Assembly: GCA_025925475.1 (NCBI GenBank)
Contig: JAICLP010000004.1
Span: 1 to 34,654 of the forward strand
Origin: Burkholderiales bacterium
GTDB taxonomy: Bacteria; Pseudomonadota; Gammaproteobacteria; Burkholderiales; Casimicrobiaceae
Length of the DNA stretch: 34,654 nt
Direction: 5' to 3'
The translations under genes were made by a program, and so were the position numbers. Shown here in pieces: positions 16,117-24,137 of this stretch. The notes beneath the pieces were generated by a model that saw only the letters and a program-made list of their open reading frames with translations, did no database searches and had not been told where the DNA came from. Each line of letters opens with the position of its first letter. Position 1 is the stretch's first letter.

Positions 16117-16964
16117 CGCCCGGCGCCCTGCACGCGGCCGGGACGCAACAGCGCGAGGATCAATCCGGTGAACGCAAGCGCGAGCGCCAGCAGCACGAAC
16201 GCGAGCGCCGCGGCGCGCGGCCACTGGAACGCCGTGACGCTGTCGTAGATCAGGCTCACCAGGAGTTTGGAGCGCGGACCGCCGAGCAGCGTGATCGTCA
16301 CGTAGGCCGACAACGTGAGCAGGAAGACGAGCAGCGTTCCCGACGCGATGCCCGGCGTCGACAGCGGCAGCGTCACGTGCAGGAACGTGCGCAGCGGGCT
16401 CGCGCCGAGCGCCTGCGCCGCCTCCTGGTATCGACGATCGAGCGCGGCCAGCGTATTCGCGATCGAGATCACCATGTAAGGCAGCAGGATCGTCATCAGC
16501 GCGATGACGACCGCCGACGGCGTATACAGAAGGTCGAGGGGCGCGTCGATCAGGTGCAGATCGCGCAGCGTCGAGTTGACGACCCCGCGACGCTCGAGCA
16601 GCGAAACCCAGCCGTACGCGCGCACGACGTTGCTGACCATCAACGGGAAGAGCAGCAGCAGGATCGCGAGCATCCGCCGGCGCACCGGCAGCAGCGCGAC
16701 GAAATAGGCAACCGGGTACCCGATCAGCAGGCACAGCCCGAGGATCACGGCGGCGACGCCAAGCGTGCGCCGGACGATCGTCAGGTAGAACGAATCGGCG
16801 AGGACGTCGCTGTAATTGCGAAGGGTGAGCGCAGCGCCGTAAAGCTCGCTCGTCGACGACGCATGCAGACTGACCCAGAACAGGTAGACGAGCGGAACGA
16901 CGAAGAACACGAGCGCCAGGACGAGCGGCGGCGCGAGCAGGAACCACCCCCATGCCGATTTCAT
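16113..16964 (-). CDS. Polyamine-type ABC transporter permease 1 (PotB-like)
   Basis: A 283-residue inner-membrane permease of the PotB/YdcU type. The first membrane segment is WGWFLLAPPLVLALVFFVVP, RNYSDVLADSFYLTIV follows, and the coupling loop starts QEAAQALGASPLRTF and ends LPLSTPGIASG. The ATG at 16964 overlaps the ATPase stop by four bases, which decides the start against a longer frame beginning at 17012. The stop overlaps the start of permease 2 in the same way. The chain of overlaps shows tight co-translation of ATPase and both permeases. Confidence 0.94.
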   Translation of the reverse strand: MKSAWGWFLLAPPLVLALVFFVVPLVYLFWVSLHASSTSELYGAALTLRNYSDVLADSFYLTIVRRTLGVAAVILGLCLLIGYPVAYFVALLPVRRRMLAILLLLFPLMVSNVVRAYGWVSLLERRGVVNSTLRDLHLIDAPLDLLYTPSAVVIALMTILLPYMVISIANTLAALDRRYQEAAQALGASPLRTFLHVTLPLSTPGIASGTLLVFLLTLSAYVTITLLGGPRSKLLVSLIYDSVTAFQWPRAAALAFVLLALALAFTGLILALLRPGRVQGAGR

Positions 16965-18085
16965 TCGCGCGCCCCGTCGAGCACGACGGCGCTGTCGGCG
17001 TCCCAGGCGCAACGGACCTCGTCTCCGATCGTCCAGTCGCCGGCGCGCGCATTCTGCTGGTACGCGAGCAACGGCCCGGACGCGCTATCGAGATAGAAGT
17101 GCGTCACCGGACCGCGGTAGACGATGTCGCGGATCGTTGCCGGCAGTCCATGCGCATCGGTGCGCGCCATTCGCAGTCGCTCAGGACGAACCGCGATTCG
17201 CACGCGTTCACCGGCGGCCTTGTCGCCCGGCACGCTGATGCGCGTCCCGGGCGTCTCGACGACGATCGACGCCGCCTCGCGCGCGACGACGACGCCGTCG
17301 ATGAAATTGCTGGCGCCAAGGAAGCTCGCGACGAAGGCGTTGCGCGGGCGATCGTAGATTTCGCGCGGCGCGCCGATCTGCTCGATGACGCCGTTACGCA
17401 TCACCGCCACTCGGTCGGACAGCGTCAGCGCCTCCTCCTGGTCGTGCGTCACGAATACCGCGGTGATGCCGAGACGCTGCTGCAGGCTGCGCAATTCGAC
17501 CTGCATTTCCTCGCGCAGCAGCTTGTCGAGCGCGCCAAGCGGCTCATCGAGCAACAGCACCGCGGGCTTCACGACGATCGCTCGCGCGAGCGCGACGCGC
17601 TGCTGCTGGCCACCCGAGAGCTGCCGCGGATAGCGGTCGGCGAGTGCACGAAGCTTGACGAGCTCGAGCGCCTCATCGACGCCGCGTGCGCGGTCGCCTC
17701 GCGCCACGCGCCGCATCCGCAGCCCGAAAGCAACGTTCTGCGCGACGGTGAGATGCGGGAACAGCGCGTAGCTCTGGAACACCATGCTGAAGTCGCGCCG
17801 GTAAGGCGGCATCGACGTGACACGCGCGCCGCGAATGTAGACTTCGCCGGCATCCGGCTGTTCGAAGCCGGCAACGAGCCGCAGCGTCGTCGTCTTGCCG
17901 CAGCCCGACGGTCCGAGCAGCGAGAAGATCGTGCCGCGCGGGATTTCGACGCTGACGTCGTTCACGGCGACCACGCCGCCGAAGCGCTTGCGCACCCCGA
18001 CGAGCTGGACGTCGGCAGGGTGCTGCTCGGCTCGCTCCCCCCGGGTGCGCGAAGCGAGTTGGGGCGAGGGGCCCGGCGCGCTCAT
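16961..18085 (-). CDS. Polyamine-type ABC transporter ATP-binding protein (PotA-like)
   Basis: A 374-residue ATPase. Walker A GPSGCGKTT, Q-loop MVFQSYALFPHLTV, signature LSGGQQQRVALARAI, Walker B VLLLDEPLGALD and the H-loop VTHDQ are intact. A C-terminal TOBE regulatory domain (VRIAVRPERLRMA onward) is typical of the PotA/FbpC/CysA branch. ATG at 18085 overlaps the upstream stop by four bases. The first 17 or so residues (MSAPGPSPQLASRTRGE) are encoded by a family A repeat and are not part of the conserved domain, which starts near VQLVGVRKRFGG. A repeat-derived leader peptide on an intact ATPase is unusual. Confidence 0.95.
   Translation of the reverse strand: MSAPGPSPQLASRTRGERAEQHPADVQLVGVRKRFGGVVAVNDVSVEIPRGTIFSLLGPSGCGKTTTLRLVAGFEQPDAGEVYIRGARVTSMPPYRRDFSMVFQSYALFPHLTVAQNVAFGLRMRRVARGDRARGVDEALELVKLRALADRYPRQLSGGQQQRVALARAIVVKPAVLLLDEPLGALDKLLREEMQVELRSLQQRLGITAVFVTHDQEEALTLSDRVAVMRNGVIEQIGAPREIYDRPRNAFVASFLGASNFIDGVVVAREAASIVVETPGTRISVPGDKAAGERVRIAVRPERLRMARTDAHGLPATIRDIVYRGPVTHFYLDSASGPLLAYQQNARAGDWTIGDEVRCAWDADSAVVLDGARE
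18031..18073. repeat. Family A repeat, copy 2, encoding the ATPase N terminus
   Basis: On the minus strand this reads CCCCTCGCCCCAACTCGCTT, then CGCGCACCCGGGGGGAGCGAG. It matches the copy at 32291-32332 (CCCCTCACCCCAACCCTCGT, then CCCGCTTGCGGGGAGAGGGAG) block by block at roughly 70% by eye. It begins within a few codons of the ATG at 18085 and is translated. Confidence 0.6.
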
Positions 18086-19527
18086 GCCGAAGCGAGCGCG
18101 CGATCGACCTCGGCCGCGCGCGTCCAGCATTCGACCAGCGACACGGCGAGGTCGGCCTCCATCAATCGCTGCGCGACCGTCGCGTCGCTCCCCCTATGGT
18201 GCTCGGCCATCGTCGTCGAGAGATGCTGCCACGATGGCATGAGGCTCGCGACGCCACGCGGCGATGCGGTTGCCGCAGCGAGTCTTGGCGAGATGGCCGC
18301 CAATCGCGAAGCGATTCGCGCCGCGACGTCGCGCAGCAGATCGCCTTCGTCGCCGCCACCGAAATCGGGAAGTCCAGCGAGCGCGCGCCGGCATGGCCCT
18401 GCCGGATCCGGCGAAAGTTCGACGTCGTGCAACGCCATGACGCGCTCCGGTACGCGACGAGCGAGCCGCTCGTCGAGCAGCGAATGCACCGCGTTCAGCA
18501 CGAGCCGGAAGCTCGGCGCATCGGTGACACGATAGTGGCGCAGCGTGTCCCGCATCGTCTGCACACCGCGGATCGGCAGGTAATGACGCACGTATCCGTC
18601 GAGCGCGATGTACTTGCGGATCAGGTCGCCCATCTCGGGATGCGGTGAGAACAGGACCGCGCGACCGCGTGCGCCGTTCGCGAGCAGGATGGCCGGCTTG
18701 CCCTTCATCTCGCGCTCGAACTGCTCGCGACCGAGCGGATTGTCGATCGCGAGCCGGCCCTGCAGCACGAACGCATGATAGGTCGCGGCGATATCTATGC
18801 TGTCGCCGACCGCGTCGTAGATCGGGCCGTGGTAGTACGGCACGTCGATCGTCGGCGGACAGCCCAACGCGAGCGAGCCTTCGCACAATGCAATCGAAAC
18901 GATCGCGACGCCGCTTTGCAGGTATTCGTGCGTATGGAGCGGGTTGGCATTCGCGGTTCCCGTCCAGGCGGGGCGTCCCGCGGAAAGATAGAACGCGCCG
19001 CCGCACGAGCCGATCGCCGCGCCGCGGTCCGCGAGAAACGCGCGCACTCGTGCATCGGCGCCCGGCGCATCCTCCGCGGCATCGATGCCCCACGTGGCGA
19101 AGCCGCCGGGGAGGATCAGCAGGTTCGCATCATCGAGCGCCCCTTGCGCAAGCGATGCGCCGTCGCACGCGACATAATCGATGCCGAGGCGAAGCAGGCA
19201 AAGCGCGTAGTACGCGAAGTATGGGTACTTCGACGCCGTTCCCGCGAAGAGCCGCACGAGCGGACGCGCGAGCGGCACTGCTTCGTCCGGAATGCCCGCA
19301 TGTGCCGGTTCGAGCGTGACGCCGCAATGCGCGAGCGCGTCCAACTGCGCGGGCGACGCCTCGACGACGTAATCGCCCGCGTCGGCCCGCTCGCCGTTGC
19401 GCGCAACCTGCCACGCGCGACCGCCCGCCGCCAGCAGGCGGTTGACGGCGAGCGCGACGTCGAAGCTGTCGCCGTTCCCGCGCCAGCCGATTCGAGCGAT
19501 CCGGCGCGCGGTGCCCGAAGCGGGCAC
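18082..19527 (-). CDS. BPL_N-like class I glutamine-amidotransferase-fold protein
   Basis: A 481-residue protein. Residues about 100-330 have the fold of the biotin-protein-ligase N-terminal (BPL_N) domain, a class I glutamine amidotransferase relative. Key parts are LLILPGGFATWGID, the nucleophile elbow GSCGGAFYLSAG with Cys175, and VLFSPHPEMGD, where a His and Glu could complete a triad. The remaining C-terminal 150 residues are helical and of unknown role. No biotin ligase domain is present. Start is GTG at 19527, three bases after the TAG of the binding-protein gene, and the stop overlaps the ATPase start. It is thus embedded in a polyamine-type importer operon, where it may hydrolyse the imported compound, for example an amide or gamma-glutamyl bond. 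That is inference. Confidence 0.75.
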   Translation of the reverse strand: MPASGTARRIARIGWRGNGDSFDVALAVNRLLAAGGRAWQVARNGERADAGDYVVEASPAQLDALAHCGVTLEPAHAGIPDEAVPLARPLVRLFAGTASKYPYFAYYALCLLRLGIDYVACDGASLAQGALDDANLLILPGGFATWGIDAAEDAPGADARVRAFLADRGAAIGSCGGAFYLSAGRPAWTGTANANPLHTHEYLQSGVAIVSIALCEGSLALGCPPTIDVPYYHGPIYDAVGDSIDIAATYHAFVLQGRLAIDNPLGREQFEREMKGKPAILLANGARGRAVLFSPHPEMGDLIRKYIALDGYVRHYLPIRGVQTMRDTLRHYRVTDAPSFRLVLNAVHSLLDERLARRVPERVMALHDVELSPDPAGPCRRALAGLPDFGGGDEGDLLRDVAARIASRLAAISPRLAAATASPRGVASLMPSWQHLSTTMAEHHRGSDATVAQRLMEADLAVSLVECWTRAAEVDRALASA

Positions 19528-19530
19528 GAC

Positions 19531-20592
19531 CTAACCGGACACGGCGCGGTTCCAGCGCTCGACCCACTCCGCGCGCTTGTCGGTCATCATGCCGAGATCG
19601 AGCTTGATCAGGTGATCGAGCTGGTCCTGCGGAAACTTGACGCGCTCCTGCAGCTCGGGCGGCAGCTTCGAAATCGTGTCCTTGTTGGTGCCGCCGTAGT
19701 TGTAGATCTTCGCGGCGAACGTCTGCACGTTCGGATCCATCGTTACGTTGATGTATTCCTCGGCGGCGTCGAGATTCTTCGTGCCCTTCGCGATGCAGGT
19801 GCCCGACGTGTACGCGATGCCGCCCTCCTTCGGATACACCCACTCGACCGGCGCGCCGTAACCCTTGACGGTGTACGTCTGCGATTTGTAGAGAATGCCG
19901 ATCATCGCGTCGCCGGTGCGCATCGAGTTCATCATCGTGTCCGTGTCCTTCGCCCAGATGGGACGCAGGTCGGCCATCTTCTTCAGCATCGCGAAGCCCG
20001 CTTCCTCGTCGCTCGGCGGCCTGCCGGCGGCGACGGCGCCGATCGGAACGATGTACGAGCCGATCGAATGCGAGATCTCCGGCAGCACGATTCGGCCCTT
20101 GAACTCGGGACGCCACAGGTCCGCCCAGCCGGTCGGCGGATTCTTGACGAGCTTCGTGTTGTAGACGATCCCGATCACCGAGAAGATCTGCGGCACCCAG
20201 TAATCGTTCCAGAACGTCGGGATCATGTTGCGCAGGTTCGGCATTCGCGGCGAGTTGCGGTCGATCTTCTCACAGACGCCCTGCTTGATCGCGAGCGGCA
20301 CCAGGCCGTCGGCGACCTGAAAGCAGTCGGCCGTCGGATTCGGTTCGCTGACCTTGACCTTCGTGATGCGCTGCACCGGACTCGCGCCGCGGTCCTGCAC
20401 GACCTTGATACCGGTCGCCTTCGTGTACGCGGCGTCGACGTTGTCGCGCATCGCATCGCCCCACTGCCCGCCCCACGTCATCACGACGATCTGGTCGGTC
20501 TTCGCGAATGCATCGCGCGGCCACGTCAGCGGCGCGATCAGCGGCGCCGCGAGCGCAACTCCGCCGGCCTTCAGCCATTCTCTCCTTCGCAT
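19531..20592 (-). CDS. Polyamine-type ABC transporter binding protein (PotD-like, Tat-exported)
   Basis: A 353-residue periplasmic binding protein, first gene of the operon. Residues 1-31 are a twin-arginine signal peptide (RRREWLKAGGVALAAP, ending RDAFAK), so it is exported folded by the Tat system. The mature part has the spermidine/putrescine-binding layout: IVVMTWGGQWGD, GIVYNTKLVKNPPTGWADLW, and a hinge region with GDAMIGILY. The ATG at 20592 has AAAGGAGG at ideal spacing, the strongest ribosome site of the operon. The following gene starts 3 bases after its stop. The ligand is not predictable: relatives bind polyamines, GABA, thiamine or opines. The gene diverges from the GAF gene, with a family A repeat between them. 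Confidence 0.93.
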   Translation of the reverse strand: MRRREWLKAGGVALAAPLIAPLTWPRDAFAKTDQIVVMTWGGQWGDAMRDNVDAAYTKATGIKVVQDRGASPVQRITKVKVSEPNPTADCFQVADGLVPLAIKQGVCEKIDRNSPRMPNLRNMIPTFWNDYWVPQIFSVIGIVYNTKLVKNPPTGWADLWRPEFKGRIVLPEISHSIGSYIVPIGAVAAGRPPSDEEAGFAMLKKMADLRPIWAKDTDTMMNSMRTGDAMIGILYKSQTYTVKGYGAPVEWVYPKEGGIAYTSGTCIAKGTKNLDAAEEYINVTMDPNVQTFAAKIYNYGGTNKDTISKLPPELQERVKFPQDQLDHLIKLDLGMMTDKRAEWVERWNRAVSG

Positions 20593-20610
20593 GCGTGCCT
20601 CCTTTGAAAG

Positions 20611-20639
20611 TTGGATGCGAGCCCGCCGCGTTGTATGCT
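20611..20639 (+). promoter_or_regulatory. Candidate promoter for the GAF/liv operon
   Basis: TTGGAT (20611-20616) and TATGCT (20634-20639) are separated by exactly 17 bases and match the sigma-70 boxes at 3 and 4 of 6 positions. The transcript would start about 65 bases before the GAF gene and carry the family A repeat hairpin in its leader. Confidence 0.3.
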
Positions 20640-20654
20640 TCGGCGCCTGCGGCA

Positions 20655-20695
20655 CCCCTCACCCCATCCCTCGCCCCGTTTGCGGGGCAGAGGGC
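20655..20695. repeat. Family A repeat, copy 3
   Basis: Plus strand: CCCCTCACCCCATCCCTCGC, then CCCGTTTGCGGGGCAGAGGGCG. It has the core hairpin GCCCCG-TTTG-CGGGGC and the same CACCCCA leader as the other copies. It lies in the 119-base divergent gap between the polyamine-type operon and the GAF/liv operon, so it is in a position to affect either leader RNA. Confidence 0.8.
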
Positions 20696-20711
20696 GCGAC
20701 AGGATGCACCC

Positions 20712-21206
20712 ATGCGCGATGCCAAGCGTGCGTTGAACGTCTCCGATCTCGTCGCGCTCGCCGAGCGCTTCGCAGTCGAGCCGCAACCCGCATTACTTTA
20801 CGCCGCCGTCGATGCGCTCGTACAGGAGGTGATCGGCCACCGTCTCTTCACGCTCATGCGCGTGCACGAGGCGACCGACGAAGTCGAGCGCATCTACAGC
20901 AGCAATACCGCCGCATACCCGGTCGGCGGCCGCAAGGTCAAGCGGGGAACGCCATGGAGCCGCGCGGTTCTCGAGCGCGGTGAGGTATTCGTCGCCCGCA
21001 ATGCCGATGAGGTCCGCGACGCTTTCGCCGATCATGGGCTGATCGAAAGCCTCGGCATCGGGTCGATCATGAACGTGCCGATCGGCTGGGCCGGAATGCG
21101 GCTCGGCACGATGAACATCTCGCACGAGACCGGCTGGTTCACGAAGGACGACGAGCGCGCCGGTCGCGTGATCGCGCCGTTCCACGTGCCGTCGCAGCTG
21201 GCGTAG
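20712..21206 (+). CDS. GAF-domain protein
   Basis: A 164-residue stand-alone GAF-domain protein. FTLMRVHEATDEVERIYSSN is the first core strand pair, YPVGGRKVKRGTPWSRAVLERGEVFV the central region, and SIMNVPIGWAGMRLGTMNIS the closing strands typical of small-molecule or redox-sensing GAF folds. No output domain is attached. ATG 20712 has AGGA seven bases upstream. It is co-directional with livG, starting about 55 bases upstream of the LivG ATG, so it is probably the first gene of the liv operon. It could sense or bind the imported compound, but that is only position-based. The three-cysteine pattern of free-methionine sulfoxide reductases is not seen. Confidence 0.82.
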   Translation: MRDAKRALNVSDLVALAERFAVEPQPALLYAAVDALVQEVIGHRLFTLMRVHEATDEVERIYSSNTAAYPVGGRKVKRGTPWSRAVLERGEVFVARNADEVRDAFADHGLIESLGIGSIMNVPIGWAGMRLGTMNISHETGWFTKDDERAGRVIAPFHVPSQLA

Positions 21207-21261
21207 GCAACGCAGCGAATCGATCGCCCGAAAGACCGTGGGCGAGCGCGACGTTCAGGTC

Positions 21262-22038
21262 ATGCCAGCGCCCCTGCTCGAAATTCGTCACCTGACGCGA
21301 AGCTTCTACGGGGTGCACGCGCTCGACGGCGTGCACCTCGCGGTCAATGCGCATCGGATCACGGGACTCATCGGCCCTAACGGCGCAGGCAAGACGACGT
21401 TGTTCAATTGCATTTCCGGTGTCGTTCCGCCGAGTTCGGGCAGCGTCGTGTTCGACGGACGCGACATCACCGGCTGGCGCGCGGACCGCATTGCCAACGC
21501 GGGACTCGTGCGCACGTTCCAGATCGCGCGCGGCTTTCCGCGGCTCACCGTCTACGAGAATCTGCTGCTTTACGGCGGTGCTCAGCCGGGCGAGCGCGTA
21601 CACGATGCATTGTTCCGCACGAGTGCAGCGCGACGCCGGGAAGCGGAGCTCGTGCAGAAGGCGCAGGCAATCGCCGATCGCCTGAACCTCGTGCGCCTGC
21701 TGAACGCGCCCGCGTCGAGCCTTTCCGGCGGCCAGAAGAAATTGCTCGAGATCGGCCGCGTGCTGATGGCCGATCCGCGCATCGTCCTGCTCGACGAGCC
21801 GGTCGCCGGCGTCAATCCGTCGCTCGCACGCGAGATCGCGCAGCATCTGCGCCGCCTCGCCGACGAGGGCCTCACGATCCTCCTGATCGAGCATCACATG
21901 GACACGATTGCTGCGCTCTGCGATCACGTCGTCGTGCTCGCCGATGGCAAGAATCTCGCGGAAGGCACGTTTGCCGAGCTCGCCTCGGATCCGGTCGTGC
22001 AGGAGGCGTACATGGGTCGCCGCGGATCGGCGCGATGA
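21262..22038 (+). CDS. livG: Branched-chain amino acid-type ABC transporter ATPase LivG
   Basis: A 258-residue ATPase from the ATG at 21262. A GTG at 21238 would add eight residues and is an alternative. Walker A GPNGAGKTT, the LivG-type segment GLVRTFQIARGFPRLTVYEN, signature LSGGQKKLLEIGRVLM, Walker B IVLLDEPVAGVNP and the H-loop LIEHHMDTI are intact. GVNPSL and EHHMD are typical of LivG rather than LivF. The stop overlaps the livF ATG (ATGA). With LivF it energises a branched-chain or hydrophobic amino acid, amide or urea importer. Confidence 0.94.
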   Translation: MPAPLLEIRHLTRSFYGVHALDGVHLAVNAHRITGLIGPNGAGKTTLFNCISGVVPPSSGSVVFDGRDITGWRADRIANAGLVRTFQIARGFPRLTVYENLLLYGGAQPGERVHDALFRTSAARRREAELVQKAQAIADRLNLVRLLNAPASSLSGGQKKLLEIGRVLMADPRIVLLDEPVAGVNPSLAREIAQHLRRLADEGLTILLIEHHMDTIAALCDHVVVLADGKNLAEGTFAELASDPVVQEAYMGRRGSAR

Positions 22039-22787
22039 CGAACGGCGATGTCGCGGCGAACGACGCGAGGACGACGGCGCATCCGCTGCTCGTCGTCGAG
22101 CAGGTCGTCGCGGGCTACAGCGCCGCCGACGAAGTGCTGAAGGGCATCGACCTGCGCGTCGAGACGGGCGAGATTGTCGCGATCCTGGGGCCAAACGGCG
22201 CCGGCAAATCGACGCTCGTGAAGACGCTGGCCGGATTGATAGCGCCGAGTCGCGGCTCGATCCTGCTCGACGGCCGGCCCATCGCGGGCCGCGCGCCGCG
22301 CGAGATCAGTCGCGCGGGCGTCGCTTACGTGCCGCAGGAGCAGAACATCTTCCCGACGATGAGCGTGCGCGAGAACCTCGAGATGGGCGGCTTCCTCGAT
22401 CCCCGGAACAGTGCACGCAGGATCGAGCAGGCATTCACGCGCTTTCCGATGCTCGCGCGGCGCCGTCGCGTGCAGGCGCGCGCGCTTTCGGGAGGCGAGC
22501 GCCAGGTACTCGCCATGGCGATGGCACTGATGGTCGACCCGACGCTGCTGCTGCTCGACGAGCCGTCCGCAGGCCTGTCGCCGATCGCCGCGCAACGGCT
22601 GTTCGACGACATCGTCGCGATCCACCGCGGCGGCGTGTCGATCGCGATGGTCGAGCAGAATGCGCACGAGGCCTTGACCATCGCCGATCGCGCGTACATT
22701 CTCGTCGACGGCCGCAACCATCGCGACGGAGCGGCGGCAGCGCTCGCCGCCGATCCGGACATCCGGCGCGTCTTTCTCGGCGGATGA
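22035..22787 (+). CDS. livF: Branched-chain amino acid-type ABC transporter ATPase LivF
   Basis: A 250-residue ATPase with Walker A GPNGAGKST, the LivF-type VAYVPQEQNIFPTMSVRENLEMG, signature LSGGERQVLAMAMALM, Walker B LLLLDEPSAGLSP and EQNAHEAL in place of the LivG H-loop. These details separate it clearly from LivG. ATG at 22035 overlaps the livG stop, so the two ATPases are co-translated. The binding-protein gene follows after 43 bases with its own strong ribosome site. Confidence 0.95.
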   Translation: MTNGDVAANDARTTAHPLLVVEQVVAGYSAADEVLKGIDLRVETGEIVAILGPNGAGKSTLVKTLAGLIAPSRGSILLDGRPIAGRAPREISRAGVAYVPQEQNIFPTMSVRENLEMGGFLDPRNSARRIEQAFTRFPMLARRRRVQARALSGGERQVLAMAMALMVDPTLLLLDEPSAGLSPIAAQRLFDDIVAIHRGGVSIAMVEQNAHEALTIADRAYILVDGRNHRDGAAAALAADPDIRRVFLGG

Positions 22788-22830
22788 TTCGATCGGAAAC
22801 TCAGGACACATCGACAACGGAGGAACGAAA

Positions 22831-24039
22831 ATGCCGCAGACCCCGCGTGAACCGCGCCGCCGTTTCCTTGCAAGCGCCGGTGCGCTGGCTCTCGGCGGAC
22901 TCGCGCCCGCGCTCGTGCGTGCGCAGGGCGAGGCGCTGCAGCTCGGCGTGCTGACGCCGCTCACCGGCGCCGGCGGCTTCGACGGCCCGCGCATGGCGAA
23001 GGCGATGCAGGCGGTGATCGACGAAGTGAACGGGAACGGCGGCTTGCTCGGCCGCAAGATCGTGCTCGTCGTCGAGGACGGACAGACGAATCCCGAAGCG
23101 GCGGTGCGCGCCGCACGCAAGCTGATCGACGTGACGAAGGTGCCGGCGATCATGGGTACGTGGGCATCGGCCGTGACGTCCGCCGTCGCGCCGCTGTGCT
23201 GGGAGAGCAAGACGTTTCTAACGACGGTGTCGGGTGCCGATTCGATCACCAAGCTGCCGCACCAGGGCTACCTGATCCGCACGCAGCCGAACAATCACCT
23301 GCAGGCCGGAAAGCACGCCGAGTTCATCGCATCGATGGGCGTCAAGCGCTGCTTCATGATGTCGATCCAGGCGCCGTTCGCGCAGCCGACGCAGTCGCGC
23401 GCGACCGAAGTGCTGAAGGAGAAGGGCTCGCAGATGGTCGGCACGCTGATCTACGACAAGGACAAGACGACGTATCGCTCCGAAGTCGACCAGGCGCTGC
23501 GCGCCAATCCGGACCTCATCTATCTGAACGGCTACGCGCCCGACGTGACGATCCTCCTGCGCGATCTCTATCGTGCGGGCTACGGCGGCAAGCGCTTCGC
23601 GCAGTCGTATGCGGTGACGACGAAGGTGCTCGATTCGCTGCCGCACGAGGTGACCGAAGGCGTGATCACCGTCCAGCCGTCTGCCGATGTCACGTCGCCC
23701 GCGTACGAGCTCGCGAAGAAGCGGCTCGGCGTCGCGGAACCCGATTCGTACGAAACGCAGGCCACCGACTGGGCGAGCCTCGTGTCGCTCGCCATCGCGA
23801 AGGCGAAGACGCCGACCGGCACCGGCATCCGCGACAGCGTGCGCAGCATCTGCCAGGGCAGCGGCCAGAAGGTGTACAGCGCGGTCGAAGGATTGAAGCT
23901 CCTCGCGCAGGGTAAGGACATCAATTACGAAGGCGCGAGCGGTCCCTGCGACTTCACCGAAATCGGCGACATCACCGACTGCAAGTTCCGCTACAACAAG
24001 GTCGAGAACGGCAAGTTCGTGCTGCTGAAGGTGGCGTGA
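22831..24039 (+). CDS. Branched-chain amino acid-type ABC transporter binding protein (LivJ/LivK family)
   Basis: A 402-residue periplasmic binding protein (Peripla_BP_6). The N terminus is a Tat-type signal peptide (RRRFLASAGALALGGLAPA, ending VRAQG). The mature protein starts LQLGVLTPLTGAGGFDG and has EVNGNGGLLGRKIVLVVEDGQ (residues about 68-88, conserved N-G-G-x-x-G-R-K) and a mid-domain YLNGYAPDVTILLRD. ATG 22831 has GGAGGA at good spacing. Ligand is not predictable: this family binds leucine, amides, urea, aromatic acids and others. Behind it lies a family C inverted repeat and then livH. Confidence 0.94.
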   Translation: MPQTPREPRRRFLASAGALALGGLAPALVRAQGEALQLGVLTPLTGAGGFDGPRMAKAMQAVIDEVNGNGGLLGRKIVLVVEDGQTNPEAAVRAARKLIDVTKVPAIMGTWASAVTSAVAPLCWESKTFLTTVSGADSITKLPHQGYLIRTQPNNHLQAGKHAEFIASMGVKRCFMMSIQAPFAQPTQSRATEVLKEKGSQMVGTLIYDKDKTTYRSEVDQALRANPDLIYLNGYAPDVTILLRDLYRAGYGGKRFAQSYAVTTKVLDSLPHEVTEGVITVQPSADVTSPAYELAKKRLGVAEPDSYETQATDWASLVSLAIAKAKTPTGTGIRDSVRSICQGSGQKVYSAVEGLKLLAQGKDINYEGASGPCDFTEIGDITDCKFRYNKVENGKFVLLKVA

Positions 24040-24055
24040 GCGCGGCGAGCCAAAG

Positions 24056-24127
24056 TAGGGTCAGAGACGACTTTCGACGAGGTGTGCGTAATGCGCCGGC
24101 CGCTCCGGAAAGTCGTCTGTGACCCTG
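24056..24127. repeat. Family C long inverted repeat, copy 2 (before livH)
   Basis: Arms AGGGTCAGAGACGACTTTC (24057-24075) and GAAAGTCGTCTGTGACCCT (24108-24126) are complementary except for one base, with a 32-base loop. They share the GGGTCxGAGACGA...TTTC pattern with the copy at 8583-8642. The right arm ends 11 bases before the livH ATG at 24138, so the livH ribosome-binding region lies next to the stem. Confidence 0.88.
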
Positions 24128-24137
24128 CTTCGTGACG

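Noticed and set aside
13717-16248. Long plus-strand open frame across the amino acid ATPase, ComA-like gene and permease
   Set aside because: It crosses three well-supported genes, two of them on the other strand, and has an Arg/Asp/Glu-rich shadow composition.
18060-18130. Longer N terminus for the PotA-like ATPase starting at 18130
   Set aside because: The ATG at 18085 overlaps the upstream stop in the same 4-base manner as the other genes of the operon.
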